This document shows, piece by piece, positions 54,212 through 63,188 of a stretch of 64,000 nucleotides of DNA. The stretch's first letter is position 1, and each line of letters starts with the position of its first letter. The position numbers and the translations under genes were made by a program. A model generated the notes under the pieces. That model ran no database searches, was not told where the DNA came from, and saw nothing but the letters and a program-made list of their open reading frames with translations. Source of the DNA: Microbulbifer elongatus (lineage in GTDB: Bacteria; Pseudomonadota; Gammaproteobacteria; Pseudomonadales; Cellvibrionaceae); contig NZ_JAIVKJ010000002.1 of NCBI RefSeq assembly GCF_020524885.1, positions 806,001 to 870,000 of the forward strand. Reading direction: 5' to 3'.

Positions 54212-55519
54212 CTACTGGTTTTTCTGGCTGTCGAAATAATCCAGCGCCAGTTGAGTAATCGCTTTGGTGCCGATCGCCAGTGCACTTTCATCCACATAAA
54301 AACGTGGAGAATGGTTGCTAGCGGCGGTGGCCGGATTGGTGCCTTGCGGGGTTACCCCGAGGAAGTAATAGAAACCGGGAATTTCATTGGCGAAGAAGGA
54401 GAAGTCCTCGGCACCGGTAATTTTCGGGATCACCATAACCTTGTTGTCACCGGCCGCAGCTTTCAAGGCGGGGATGGCGGCTTCGGTCAGCGCGGGGTTG
54501 TTGACGGTTACCGGGTAGCCTTCAAGAATCTCCACTTCCGCTGTCGCGCCGCTGCTTTCGGCAATTTTCTCCGCCGTTACTTTAAGGCGCTTGAAAATCT
54601 CCTGGCGGTTATCCATATCGAAGTTGCGGATGGTGCCGTTCAGGTAGACGCTGTCGGGAATGATGTTGTTGCGCACACCCCCGTCGATCACGCCGTAGGA
54701 AACGACCGCGGGTTCCTTGGTGATATCGATCTGGCGGCTGACCAGAGTCTGGGTGCCCATTACGATTTGTGCCGCGGCGGTAATCGGGTCGACGCCGCCC
54801 CAGGGGCGGGAGCCGTGCGTCTGGCGACCTTTTACATTGATACGGAATTCGTCGGAGCTCGCCATCAGTGGCCCGGAGCGGTAACCGATCACGCCCACTG
54901 GCAGGCTGGAGGTAACGTGCTGGCCAAAGGCCACTTCCGGTTTGTATTTTTTGAACAGGCCCTCTTTCAGCATCAGCTCCGCGCCACCTTCCTCACCATC
55001 CGGTGCGCCTTCTTCTGCGGGTTGGAATACAAACAGAACGTTACCGGCCAGTTCATCGCGCATACCCGCCAGTACCTGGGCCGCGCCCATGAGCATGGCC
55101 ACGTGGGTGTCGTGGCCGCAGGCGTGCATTACACCGACTTCCTCGCCGTTGTATTCGGTCTTGGCTTTTGAGGCGAAAGGAATATCCACCTGTTCGGTTA
55201 CCGGCAGCGCATCCATATCCGCGCGCAGGGCAATGGTGGGGCCAGGCTTACCGCCCTTGAGCAATCCGACTACCCCGGTGTGGGCAACTCCGGTTTCCAC
55301 TTCCATGCCGAGGGACTTCAGGTGCTGGGTAATGTACTTGGCGGTTTCGAATTCCCGGTTACCGAGCTCCGGGTTCTGGTGCAGATGGCGACGCCACTCG
55401 ATGACGTTTTGCTTGGTTTGCGCCAGGCGCTTGTCGGCATCGGTGGATTGCGCGAGGGCAGGGAGGGCGCTGGCGGCTGCCAGTGAGGAAAGGGTAAGGG
55501 CTATTAGCGTTTTTTTCAC
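54212..55519 (-). CDS. M20-family amidohydrolase with signal peptide
   Basis: 435 residues. Signal peptide (KKTLIALTLSSLAAASALPALA) then the M20D pattern: WRRHLHQNPELGNREFETA, LRADMDALP, HACGHDTHVAML (metal ligands), FQPAEEGAPDGEEGGAELM, and late TGAEDFSFFA. Hydrolyses N-acyl or N-aroyl amino acids or peptides in the periplasm. GTG at 55519 with AGGA upstream is preferred to a start at 55567. The AbgT transporter upstream on the same strand suggests import of the released acid or the conjugate. Confidence 0.93.
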   Translation of the reverse strand: MKKTLIALTLSSLAAASALPALAQSTDADKRLAQTKQNVIEWRRHLHQNPELGNREFETAKYITQHLKSLGMEVETGVAHTGVVGLLKGGKPGPTIALRADMDALPVTEQVDIPFASKAKTEYNGEEVGVMHACGHDTHVAMLMGAAQVLAGMRDELAGNVLFVFQPAEEGAPDGEEGGAELMLKEGLFKKYKPEVAFGQHVTSSLPVGVIGYRSGPLMASSDEFRINVKGRQTHGSRPWGGVDPITAAAQIVMGTQTLVSRQIDITKEPAVVSYGVIDGGVRNNIIPDSVYLNGTIRNFDMDNRQEIFKRLKVTAEKIAESSGATAEVEILEGYPVTVNNPALTEAAIPALKAAAGDNKVMVIPKITGAEDFSFFANEIPGFYYFLGVTPQGTNPATAASNHSPRFYVDESALAIGTKAITQLALDYFDSQKNQ

Positions 55520-55586
55520 CTGTGAGGTCCTGTGTTGCAGTGCATGACAAGCTTTAGAGCAAACCATGCACTGCCGCAGGAATCAA

Positions 55587-55613
55587 TCCTCACATTCCTC
55601 ACATTCCTCACAT
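55587..55613. repeat. 9-base tandem repeat at the 3' end of abgT
   Basis: Three exact units TCCTCACAT. In the gene's sense each reads ATGTGAGGA; the middle of the array contains the abgT stop codon. Confidence 0.9.
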
Positions 55614-57209
55614 AGTGAAGTAGGTAGCCGCGCCTGGTCCCACCGGCATGCCGGCAACAAACACCCACAGGAAGAACAGTGCGGTCCAGCCGATAAAGAA
55701 GAAGATCGAGTAGGGGATCATGGTGGCAATCAGCGTGCCCATGCCCAGATCCTTTTTATAGCGGGTGGCAAAGGACACGATCAGGCCGAAGTAACTCATC
55801 ATCGGCGTGATGATATTGGTCACCGAGTCGCCGATCCGGTACGCCGCCTGGATCACTTCCGGGGCATAGCCCAGTAGCATCAGCATGGGCACGAAGATCG
55901 GCGCGGTTACCGCCCACTGTGCCGAGGCACTGCCCAGGCTCAGGTTCACGATGCCGCACATCAGGATAAAGAACACGAACAGCAGCGGGCCGGTGAGGCC
56001 GATGCTCTGCAGGGCCTCTGCACCCAGTACCGCAAAGATGGTGCCCAGGTTGGTCATTTTGAAGAAGGCCACAAACTGCGCGGCGAAGAACACCAGCACG
56101 ATATACATGCCCATGGTGCCCATGCTCTTGGACATCGCATTGATCACGTCGCGGTCGTTATTCATGGTGCCCACGGTCTTGCCGTAGACGAAGCCGGGAA
56201 TCGCAAAGAACACCACGATCAGCGACACAATGCCTTTCAGGAACGGCGAGCCGGCCACGGCACCGGTTTCCTGATTGCGCAGCACGCCCCACTCGGGAAC
56301 GATGGTGAGTGCCAGCAAACCACTGACACCCAGTACAGCGAGACCCGCGTACTTGAGGCCGCGTTTCTCTTCGGCGGTAAGCTGGGTCATTTTGTCCTGG
56401 GACAGGTCGACGGAGGCCTCGCTGTTATCGTACTTGCCCAGCTTGGGTTCAACGATTGACATGGTCACCCAGCTGCCCAGGGCGGTGATCAGGAAGGTGC
56501 TGAGGATCATGAAGTACCAGTTAACCTCAGGGCCCACCACATAGTTGGGGTCAATCATATGGGCGGCGGATTCGGTGATGCCGGACAGCAGCGGGTCCAC
56601 GGTACCCAGCAGCAGGTTGGCACTGTAGCCGCCGGATACGCCGGCGAAGGCCGCGGCCAGGCCGGCCAGGGGGTGGCGGCCTAGGGAGTGAAAGATCATC
56701 GCCGCCAGCGGGATCAGCACCACATAACCGAGCTCAGAGGCGGTGTTGGAGATGATGCCTGCGAACACCACAATCACGGTCACGGTGCGCTTGGATGCCT
56801 TCAGTACCATTCCGCGCACGGCGGCAGACAGCAGGCCGGAGTGCTCGGCAATACCCACGCCGAGCAGGGCTACCAGCACGGTGCCCAAGGGGGCAAAGCC
56901 GGTAAAGTTGGTAACCAGAGTGGTGACGATTGTCCTGAGTCCCTCACCGGACAGCAGGTTGACGACGTGGATGACCCCATCGGCGGCACGGCCAGCGGCG
57001 CCGACCGGACGCGGGTCTTCAACCGATAGCCCAAAGAAAGAGGCGATACCGCTCAGGATCACCACGCCGACCGCAAACATCGCGAACAGAGTGATGGGGT
57101 GGGGAAGCAGGTTACCCAGCCACTCGACGGTATCGAGGAAGCGGGTAAAGGCGGTCTTCTTGCCAGAGCCGGCGGGCTGGATGTCACTGGGGGAGGTGGA
57201 TGTCGTCAT
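55608..57209 (-). CDS. AbgT-family transporter
   Basis: 533 residues. Begins TTSTSPSDIQPAGSGKKTAF, then DTVEWLGNLLPHPITLFAMF and about twelve hydrophobic segments; FAGVSGGYSANLLLGTVDPL and GSASAQWAVTAPIFVPMLML are the family's hairpin signatures. AbgT in E. coli takes up p-aminobenzoyl-glutamate; relatives (MtrF, YdaH) export sulfonamides. Paired with an M20 amidohydrolase as in abg operons, which favours uptake and cleavage. ATG at 57209 with AGGAGA; the open frame to 57269 is leader. Confidence 0.93.
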   Translation of the reverse strand: MTTSTSPSDIQPAGSGKKTAFTRFLDTVEWLGNLLPHPITLFAMFAVGVVILSGIASFFGLSVEDPRPVGAAGRAADGVIHVVNLLSGEGLRTIVTTLVTNFTGFAPLGTVLVALLGVGIAEHSGLLSAAVRGMVLKASKRTVTVIVVFAGIISNTASELGYVVLIPLAAMIFHSLGRHPLAGLAAAFAGVSGGYSANLLLGTVDPLLSGITESAAHMIDPNYVVGPEVNWYFMILSTFLITALGSWVTMSIVEPKLGKYDNSEASVDLSQDKMTQLTAEEKRGLKYAGLAVLGVSGLLALTIVPEWGVLRNQETGAVAGSPFLKGIVSLIVVFFAIPGFVYGKTVGTMNNDRDVINAMSKSMGTMGMYIVLVFFAAQFVAFFKMTNLGTIFAVLGAEALQSIGLTGPLLFVFFILMCGIVNLSLGSASAQWAVTAPIFVPMLMLLGYAPEVIQAAYRIGDSVTNIITPMMSYFGLIVSFATRYKKDLGMGTLIATMIPYSIFFFIGWTALFFLWVFVAGMPVGPGAATYFTM

Positions 57210-57520
57210 TATTTCTCCTGTGTCTGGCCTGCCGGCTAAATATTGATCAATTGGCGCGCAATCATACATGAAAAATGACAGCGATGCCTTTGGGGGCGGC
57301 GAAACCGTTCTTTATTCTCCGGATATGCAACTTTTGGGCAATGTTCCGCCCAATTATCAGCTTATAAAAGGACATGTTGCCAGTTTGCTGGCGCAGAAAG
57401 TAGGACCTGTCAGCTGTGCGGTGGGCTCAAGGCGCTGGGTTGGAGAGGTGTAGGGTTGTAGAAGTGTAGGGTTGGCGGGGTGTGTGCGGGCACAGGGCCC
57501 GCACCGAGTAGTGGCAGGAA
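57210..57520. other. Intergenic region upstream of abgT
   Basis: 311 bases. I see three near-copies of GTGTAGGGTTG around 57,445-57,480 and a short palindrome ATTGATCAAT near 57,242, but no gene. Confidence 0.45.
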
Positions 57521-58270
57521 TCAGAACTTGTAACCCAGGCCGATGGAATACACCCAGGGATCGATATCCACGTCGGTGGAGATCCGGGTGAAGGTGTCGC
57601 CACGGCTGCGGAAGTCGATCTTCGCCTTGGTGTCGATATCCAGATACCAGACCGCCGCATTGAACAGCCAGTTAGTGTCGCGACCAAACATGATGTCGAC
57701 CCCAAGTTCGCCGGCGAGGCCCCAGGAGTCGTCCAGTCGCAGGTCCGCCCGGGTCAAAGCGCCAAGCTCATCCTCGAAGTATTCATTGGCTACCGTGCTG
57801 ATCTTTTCATCCATAAAGGTGGTGAAGTTCACCCCGAGCCCCACATAGGGTTGTACCCAGGACTCCTTGCACACCGGGAACCACTGCACGGTAAGGGTGG
57901 GTGGCAGGTGCTCGATGCTGCCCAGGTCCACTTTGCCGAGCAGGTCGCCATCGGCGGTCGGCAGCCCCACGACGTCCAGGTCGTGCTCAAACGGCAGTGC
58001 CACCAGCAGGCCGAGGCCGAAGTGGTCGGCAAACAACCAGGTGCCGGTAAAGGTGGCGCTATCGCCATCGTCGACATATACGCGGGTATCTTCCAAATAG
58101 ACTGTATTGTCGATCCGCAGCAGGTCGGAGTCGTCATCCGGGTCTACGAGCCCCCAGCCAATGCGGACAATCACGTCGCCCTGTTCGTAGTCGGCGAGGC
58201 TCTGGCTGGCGCCAAGGCTCGCCATGAGTGCAATGGCGGTAACGGTGACGGCCTTCCTGGCTGCTTTCAT
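57521..58270 (-). CDS. OmpW-family outer-membrane protein
   Basis: 249 residues with a signal peptide (VTAIALMASLGASQSLA). GDVIVRIGWGLVDPDDDSD, TWLFADHFGLGLLVALPFEH, PPTLTVQWFP and the C-terminal PWVYSIGLGYKF (terminal aromatic) fit the eight-strand OmpW barrel. The role is a hydrophobic-compound pore (family knowledge). Good ribosome site AAGGAG. Divergent from the glutamine amidotransferase gene. Confidence 0.93.
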   Translation of the reverse strand: MKAARKAVTVTAIALMASLGASQSLADYEQGDVIVRIGWGLVDPDDDSDLLRIDNTVYLEDTRVYVDDGDSATFTGTWLFADHFGLGLLVALPFEHDLDVVGLPTADGDLLGKVDLGSIEHLPPTLTVQWFPVCKESWVQPYVGLGVNFTTFMDEKISTVANEYFEDELGALTRADLRLDDSWGLAGELGVDIMFGRDTNWLFNAAVWYLDIDTKAKIDFRSRGDTFTRISTDVDIDPWVYSIGLGYKF

Positions 58271-58410
58271 GGATTCGCTCCTTGTACTTCTCTCTAGGGG
58301 GGTAGACGAAACACTTTTAGTCTAGCCGGGAGTTTTATTGCGCAATATTTTTGCGTTTACTCTGGCGTCAGCCTGTTGCTGGTTGTCCATACTTGGGCCA
58401 GGGGTAATAA

Positions 58411-58420
58411 TGTGATCACA
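58411..58420. promoter_or_regulatory. Palindrome between ompW and the amidotransferase gene
   Basis: TGTGATCACA, perfect 10-base palindrome in a divergent promoter region. Spacing is too short for a Crp site (TGTGA-N6-TCACA). Regulator unknown. Confidence 0.4.
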
Positions 58421-58500
58421 AATATTTGGCGGTAAGATCGCGCCTGTGCGGTTATCTACTGTGTGGTTATGGCTGCGCAGAAATGGAGAGTGGAGCGGTT

Positions 58501-59208
58501 ATGAAGATTGGTGTTCTTAAGACCGATGATGTGCGCCCCCAGTTGGTGGGGGAGTTTGGTGAATACCCGGAGATGTTTGCGGATCTGCTGAAGCGCGAGG
58601 ATCCGAACCTGGAGTTTGTGACCTACGAGGTACAGCACGGGCACTACCCGGATGATATCGATGAGGTGGATGCCTATCTGATTACCGGCAGCAAGACGGG
58701 GGTCTACGACGATCAGCCGTGGATTGCGCCGCTAATGGAGTTTGTGCGCGAGCTGCACAAGCGGGAGAAGCCGACACTAGGGATCTGTTTTGGGCATCAG
58801 TTGATTGCCCATGCCTTGGGTGGTGAGACGCGCAAGTCGGAAAAGGGCTGGGGTGTGGGTGTGCATAGCTACGAGGTGCAGGAGACTCCAAGCTGGATGG
58901 TGGAGCCGCAGGAGAATTTCAGCCTGCTGGTGAGTCATCAGGATCAGGTGGTAACGCCTGCGCCGGGCACCAAGGTGATAGCGTCCAGTGATTTTTGTCC
59001 CTATGCGTTGCTGCAGGTGGGTGAGCATATGCTGACGATGCAGGCGCATCCGGAATTTACCAAGCCCTACTCAAAAGGTTTGATGGAGCTGCGCAAAGAG
59101 GTATTTGGTGAGGATATGGTAGAGAAGGGCAAGGACTCTCTTACCAACGATATTCACACCAGTGCAATGGCGCGGTGGATGCTGGCTTTTTTGAAGAGTG
59201 CTTCGTAG
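58501..59208 (+). CDS. Class I glutamine amidotransferase-like protein
   Basis: 235 residues. GICFGHQLIAHALGG near residue 95 holds the catalytic Cys; LTMQAHPEF contains the His and Glu of the triad. The N-terminus MKIGVLKTDDVRPQLVGEFG and late tail match GMP-synthase-like stand-alone GATases (gamma-glutamyl-type hydrolases such as PuuD relatives are also close). Substrate unknown. ATG at 58501 with GGAGAGTGGAG; in-frame start at 58426 is weaker. Confidence 0.88.
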   Translation: MKIGVLKTDDVRPQLVGEFGEYPEMFADLLKREDPNLEFVTYEVQHGHYPDDIDEVDAYLITGSKTGVYDDQPWIAPLMEFVRELHKREKPTLGICFGHQLIAHALGGETRKSEKGWGVGVHSYEVQETPSWMVEPQENFSLLVSHQDQVVTPAPGTKVIASSDFCPYALLQVGEHMLTMQAHPEFTKPYSKGLMELRKEVFGEDMVEKGKDSLTNDIHTSAMARWMLAFLKSAS

Positions 59209-59237
59209 GTAGGAGAGCACTGTATTTAATTTGAGGC

Positions 59238-59349
59238 GCCAAAGCACTGGGTGTAAGTTTTTGAAACCGCTGTGAATACATCCATGTACGCTGCGTCGGC
59301 GACGTCCCTGTCGCCGACGCTTTCAAAAACTTACACCCAGCGCTTTGGC
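59238..59349. mobile_element. Palindromic MITE-like element
   Basis: Arms of 29 bases (59238-59266 and 59321-59349) match in inverted order at 28 positions; the left begins GCCAAAGCACTGGGTG. Between them is a second perfect 11-base hairpin (59293-59303 with 59310-59320, GCGTCGGCGAC). No coding sequence. Size and nested symmetry fit a miniature repeat (MITE or large REP) of the kind dispersed in such genomes. Confidence 0.7.
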
Positions 59350-59382
59350 TTCAGCCAACCTGTCCTACTTCGTTGAAAAAGT

Positions 59383-59931
59383 TTATTTCCACTTGATATT
59401 GCAACCGATAGAAGGCACCTGATCTTCCGCCGGTTTCTCTCCCGCCAGAACCTTATCCACAGCCGCGCGTAAATCCTTCCCGTTCACTGGCTCATCATTT
59501 CCCGGCCGGCTGTCGTCGAACTGACCGCGGTAGGCGAGTTTCCCCTCTCCATCAAACAGAAAAAAGTCCGGTGTGCAGGCCGCATCAAACGCTTTTGCCA
59601 CGGATTGATCCTCGTCCACCAGATACGCGAAGCGGTATCCCCGCGCGGCGACCTCCTCCTGCATTTTCGTCGGGCTGTCTTCCGGGTAGCTGGCAAAGTC
59701 GTTGCTGTTGATGGCGACGATGCCGAGGCCGGCGGGGAGGTATTGCTCGGCAAATTCCGACAGGGCGGCGGCGATGTGTTTTACGAAGGGGCAGTGGTTG
59801 CAGATAAACATGACCAGTAACGGTTTGCCGGCGTAGTCGTCGCTACTGACGAGGGTGCCGGTGGGGTCGGGCAGGGCGAATTCTGGCATGGGGGTGCCAA
59901 GGGGGATCATGGTGGAGGGGGTGAGGGCCAT
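59383..59931 (-). CDS. Thioredoxin-like (AhpC/TSA-type) protein
   Basis: 182 residues. PMPEFALPDPTGTLVSSDDY, VMFICNHCPFVKHIAA with the CxxC at residues 44-47, and FFLFDGEGKLAYRGQFDDSR are those of the peroxiredoxin/thioredoxin-like family (resA/TlpA-like but cytoplasmic). No signal peptide. ATG at 59931 with AAGGA upstream. Exact reductase role unknown. Its tail ends next to the palindromic element, which may act as terminator. Confidence 0.9.
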   Translation of the reverse strand: MALTPSTMIPLGTPMPEFALPDPTGTLVSSDDYAGKPLLVMFICNHCPFVKHIAAALSEFAEQYLPAGLGIVAINSNDFASYPEDSPTKMQEEVAARGYRFAYLVDEDQSVAKAFDAACTPDFFLFDGEGKLAYRGQFDDSRPGNDEPVNGKDLRAAVDKVLAGEKPAEDQVPSIGCNIKWK

Positions 59932-59989
59932 TGCCTGGGTCCTTAATTATTAGTAATAGATATCAGAGGTGATTGGTTTTTGGAGCGTA

Positions 59990-60958
59990 TTAGTGAAAAA
60001 TTTTCAGGTATCGAGCATCGCCATAGTAATGAAATTCTTCCAGTGCGCTGTACGCGAGTTTAATGACATGATCGTCATCACTGCGCAGCGCTGTCTCCCT
60101 GATTTCCGCCTGTTGCGGCCGAATATCTTGTATCTCATCTGACGCAACCGGCTGAATCGCTTTCGGCCCGGTACTCAAGTACGCAACTACCAGTCCCTGC
60201 CAGAAATAGCGCAGAGCCATCTCCTGATCGGTGCAGTAAGGGAGTATTAGTCGCAGTGCGTGGCAGCCGGTAACGCCGTGGAGCAGGGTAAAGTCTTTGG
60301 TTCCCAGATAGGCGGTGATGGCGACCTCGGCGATATCTTCCAGGCCGAGTAATTTTGGTTGAATCGGGGTTTCCATCCACCCCGGTTGACCGGTGACGGA
60401 CTGCATGTGGTCGGCAATATTGCCCGGAGCAAGGGGAACGTCCGGGAACTGTTCGGCGACCTGGGTAATGCACTCTGCGGCAGTTTGGGGAACCTGCTCT
60501 TTGCTACTGGCCAATTCGTGGTAGTCGAGGTTCCAGTAGGCCAGCCCCATGGCGATTTCTTCAAGGTGGCGGGCATCGATGCCGTAGGCGGTGCGGATCA
60601 GGCCGTGGAAGGCTGCGGTAGCGATGGAAGGAAGAAGTGGCGGCAGTTCCTGCTGGAGGCATTTGGCGATGCCGAGGCATTTGAGTTGCTGTTCGTAGTA
60701 GTGCAGGGCGCTGGCAAAGCGGTCATCGCGGTTGCGGCAGTCGGCAACCTCCGAGACTTCTTTCACAGGGCTACCGGGGCGTGGCTGCAGGTGCGGGGTG
60801 CTGCGGTCGAAGGCGTGGCGCAGTTGTTCCGGGGTGGCCGTCATTTTATCGAGTGCGATGAGCACCATGGGAAGGTGGTTGGCAAGACGGTCGCCGTAGT
60901 GCACATGGTAGCGGCTGCCGGCTTCCAGCAGTTGCGCGCAGTCGCGGGTGATACTCAT
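59990..60958 (-). CDS. Questin oxidase-like protein (PF14027 type)
   Basis: 322 residues. YHVHYGDRLANHLPMVLIAL near the N-terminus, FHGLIRTAYGIDARH in the middle, and TLLHGVTGCHALR are characteristic of the questin oxidase family (Baeyer-Villiger-type enzymes of fungi, also in bacteria). Bacterial role unknown. ATG at 60958. Followed upstream by the MOSC gene 16 bases away on the same strand, so they are one operon. Confidence 0.82.
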   Translation of the reverse strand: MSITRDCAQLLEAGSRYHVHYGDRLANHLPMVLIALDKMTATPEQLRHAFDRSTPHLQPRPGSPVKEVSEVADCRNRDDRFASALHYYEQQLKCLGIAKCLQQELPPLLPSIATAAFHGLIRTAYGIDARHLEEIAMGLAYWNLDYHELASSKEQVPQTAAECITQVAEQFPDVPLAPGNIADHMQSVTGQPGWMETPIQPKLLGLEDIAEVAITAYLGTKDFTLLHGVTGCHALRLILPYCTDQEMALRYFWQGLVVAYLSTGPKAIQPVASDEIQDIRPQQAEIRETALRSDDDHVIKLAYSALEEFHYYGDARYLKIFH

Positions 60959-60974
60959 GGTGCTCTCTCCCCCT

Positions 60975-61796
60975 TCAGCTGACTTCCACTCGATCCCCCA
61001 AGTGTATGGTGACCGGATTCTGGTCTCCAGCCTGGCCTGCGGTGGCGGGCGCCAGATTCATTCCGAAGTAGATTTGACCATCTTCCCAGCGCCGATAGCT
61101 GGCGAGGGTACGTAACGGCTCTTTTTGCGCGCGACCGGTAAACGGATGCAGACCGGGAATGGCGCAGCGGGCGCAGGGGTGGGTGCAATCGAACACCAGT
61201 GGCCCGTCGTGGGTGTGGATTGTGAGCGTTTTCCAGTGGTCTTCGGCAAAGGGCTCGCAGCCGCTGACCACAAGGTTGGGGCGAAAGCGCAGCATGGATA
61301 CCGGCTCTGGCAGGCGGCTGTTAAGGTCATCGAGGGAAGGCTGGCTGATTACCAGTAGTGGAGCTGCATCCGCAAAGCTTACCTCGCGGTCGGCGCGCGG
61401 CGCTTCCAGCGGGCGGCGGAATTCATCGCCCATGGCGACGAGGCGCACCGGGGATTGTAACTGCTCGCTCAGCCAGTGGGCGGCGTCGTCGCCGGCATCG
61501 CGCGCGCTAACGTCGTCACTCCAGACTCGTACGGATTTTAACTCTGCCTCACTGCCGGGCTGGCGAATTTCCAGCCGCTCACCTTCGGCATTTTCCAGCC
61601 GCACACCGTCGCCAATGGCGGTGGCTTTCAGCTGTGCCATGGCGCGCAATTTTCGTTGGGTAACGAACTGGTTGTCATGATCCACCAGCATCCAGCGGCG
61701 ATCGTTGACCGCGCCGAACTGGTCCATGGGCAGCGACTTGCATTTGTGCCCCTGAAGGGATTTGACCGGGAAGTGATAGAGCGCGGAGATTTCCAA
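60975..61796 (-). CDS. MOSC-domain protein (YcbX/mARC-like)
   Basis: 273 residues. N-terminal beta-barrel (SALYHFPVKSLQGHKCKSLP, FGAVNDRRWMLVDHD) and C-terminal MOSC domain with FRPNLVVSGCEPFAED and the conserved Cys in CTHPCARCAIPG that binds the molybdenum cofactor in mARC and YcbX. It lacks the ferredoxin tail of E. coli YcbX. Likely reduces N-hydroxylated compounds. Start TTG at 61796 with GGAGTAGACG upstream. Confidence 0.9.
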   Translation of the reverse strand: MEISALYHFPVKSLQGHKCKSLPMDQFGAVNDRRWMLVDHDNQFVTQRKLRAMAQLKATAIGDGVRLENAEGERLEIRQPGSEAELKSVRVWSDDVSARDAGDDAAHWLSEQLQSPVRLVAMGDEFRRPLEAPRADREVSFADAAPLLVISQPSLDDLNSRLPEPVSMLRFRPNLVVSGCEPFAEDHWKTLTIHTHDGPLVFDCTHPCARCAIPGLHPFTGRAQKEPLRTLASYRRWEDGQIYFGMNLAPATAGQAGDQNPVTIHLGDRVEVS

Positions 61797-62108
61797 CGTC
61801 TACTCCTTTTTAGAATGGGTTGCCCGTGAATATCGTGGAACACGCACAAGCGTAATGACAGAGGGCAGAATAAGAAAGCCTACCGGAGTGGCGATTCTGA
61901 ATGGTGTGAGTGTTTTTTGCTCAGATTGCCCCTCTGTCCAGCACTCACTCCGCCGGGAGCGAGCAAAACCGTTGCCCGGTAGGCGATCAATGTTAACCTG
62001 TCAGGCAATACTTGCGGGTACCTTCCTTTTTCATCGGTTGCTGCACGAATATAGTGACGGGAGTGACTCCTCTAGTTCCGAAAACCATAATAATCCACGA
62101 GGGCGGTG
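61797..62108. other. Divergent intergenic region between MOSC and SMP-30 genes
   Basis: 312 bases without a gene. It contains AATGTTAACC near 61,990, half of a LacI/GalR-like palindrome, and a GAATATAGTG-type -10 near 62,047. Not enough to name a regulator. Confidence 0.4.
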
Positions 62109-63047
62109 ATGCTGGATGTCGAGCGCATAGATGCAATACAGGTGAATAACACGCTGGGCGAGGGCGTGTTGTGGAACTCCAGGGAGAGTAGTGTCTGGTG
62201 GACCGATATTCATGAGAAAAAACTCTACCGGCTCACATGGCCTGAACGCGAGCTGGAAGTTTTTGACACGCCTGAGCGTTTGTGTGCCTTCGCATTCACC
62301 GATTTGGACAACTGTATTGTTGCTGCTTTTGAAACGGGCTTTGCCCTGTATGACTACCGGCAAGAAAAAGTTCTATGGAAGAAGTCGGTACTGCAAAAGG
62401 GCGGCGGCATCCGTTTCAATGACGGCAAGATCGATCGTCAGGGCCGCTTCTGGGCAGGCACCATGGCGGAAGACGGGCGCGAAGAGGCGGCCGGCATTCT
62501 GTATTGTCTCGATTCCAACGGCGTAGTCAGTCAGCACGCGCAAAATATTCATATTTCCAATGGCTGTTGCTGGGACGTCAGTTCCAGCCACTTCTATTTT
62601 GCCGATTCCCCACGGCGCAGTATCTACCGCTACAAGTTTGATCCACGCCGTGGCGATCTGGGCGAGCGCGAGCTGTTTGCGCGCACTGCACTTGGCATTT
62701 ATCCGGATGGCGCTACGGTGGATTCCGAGGGTTACCTGTGGTCTGCCCAATGGCGAGGTGCTCGTATTCAGCGCTATTCGCCCGAGGGGAAATTGGCCGG
62801 CGCGATTCCGGTGCCGGTGAGCCAACCTACCTGTGTGACCTTTGGCGGAGCCAATATGGATCTGATGTTTGTTACATCGGCCCGTGAGTCCCTCCACGAA
62901 TGGACTTTGGATCGCGAGAGGCTGGCGGGCAGCCTGTTGGTGTTCAAAACCCCATTTAAGGGTGTGATCGGTTTCCGCTTCAGCACCACTCAGCTGCTAA
63001 ACCAGTGCGACGCAGTGCAGAAACCGTCGGAGCCAGTGACGGCATGA
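62109..63047 (+). CDS. SMP-30/gluconolactonase family protein
   Basis: 312 residues, six-bladed beta-propeller sugar lactonase. LGEGVLWNSRESSVWWTDIH holds the metal Glu, FNDGKIDRQGRFWAGTM the Asn region, HISNGCCWD the second Asn, and IYPDGATVDSEGYLWSAQW the catalytic Asp. Probably opens an aldonolactone in sugar catabolism. ATG at 62109 with GAGGGCGG; a GTG one codon earlier is also open. Confidence 0.92.
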   Translation: MLDVERIDAIQVNNTLGEGVLWNSRESSVWWTDIHEKKLYRLTWPERELEVFDTPERLCAFAFTDLDNCIVAAFETGFALYDYRQEKVLWKKSVLQKGGGIRFNDGKIDRQGRFWAGTMAEDGREEAAGILYCLDSNGVVSQHAQNIHISNGCCWDVSSSHFYFADSPRRSIYRYKFDPRRGDLGERELFARTALGIYPDGATVDSEGYLWSAQWRGARIQRYSPEGKLAGAIPVPVSQPTCVTFGGANMDLMFVTSARESLHEWTLDRERLAGSLLVFKTPFKGVIGFRFSTTQLLNQCDAVQKPSEPVTA

Positions 63048-63188
63048 ACCGTAAACAGGTCATACTCGAAAAAAGCCTTGGTATCAGAGCCACACTCTGT
63101 GATTTTGGTGCTGCTAAATGGCGCACATTTTGTTGTGGTAACATCGTTCGTCAATTATTAGAAGAAAAAGCGTGGAGACGTGGCAGCG

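Noticed and set aside
57268..57453. 61-residue open frame upstream of abgT
   Set aside because: No ribosome site and no recognisable content; overlaps the likely abgT promoter.
58411..58420. Crp binding site
   Set aside because: Crp half-sites need a 6-base spacer; here they are fused.
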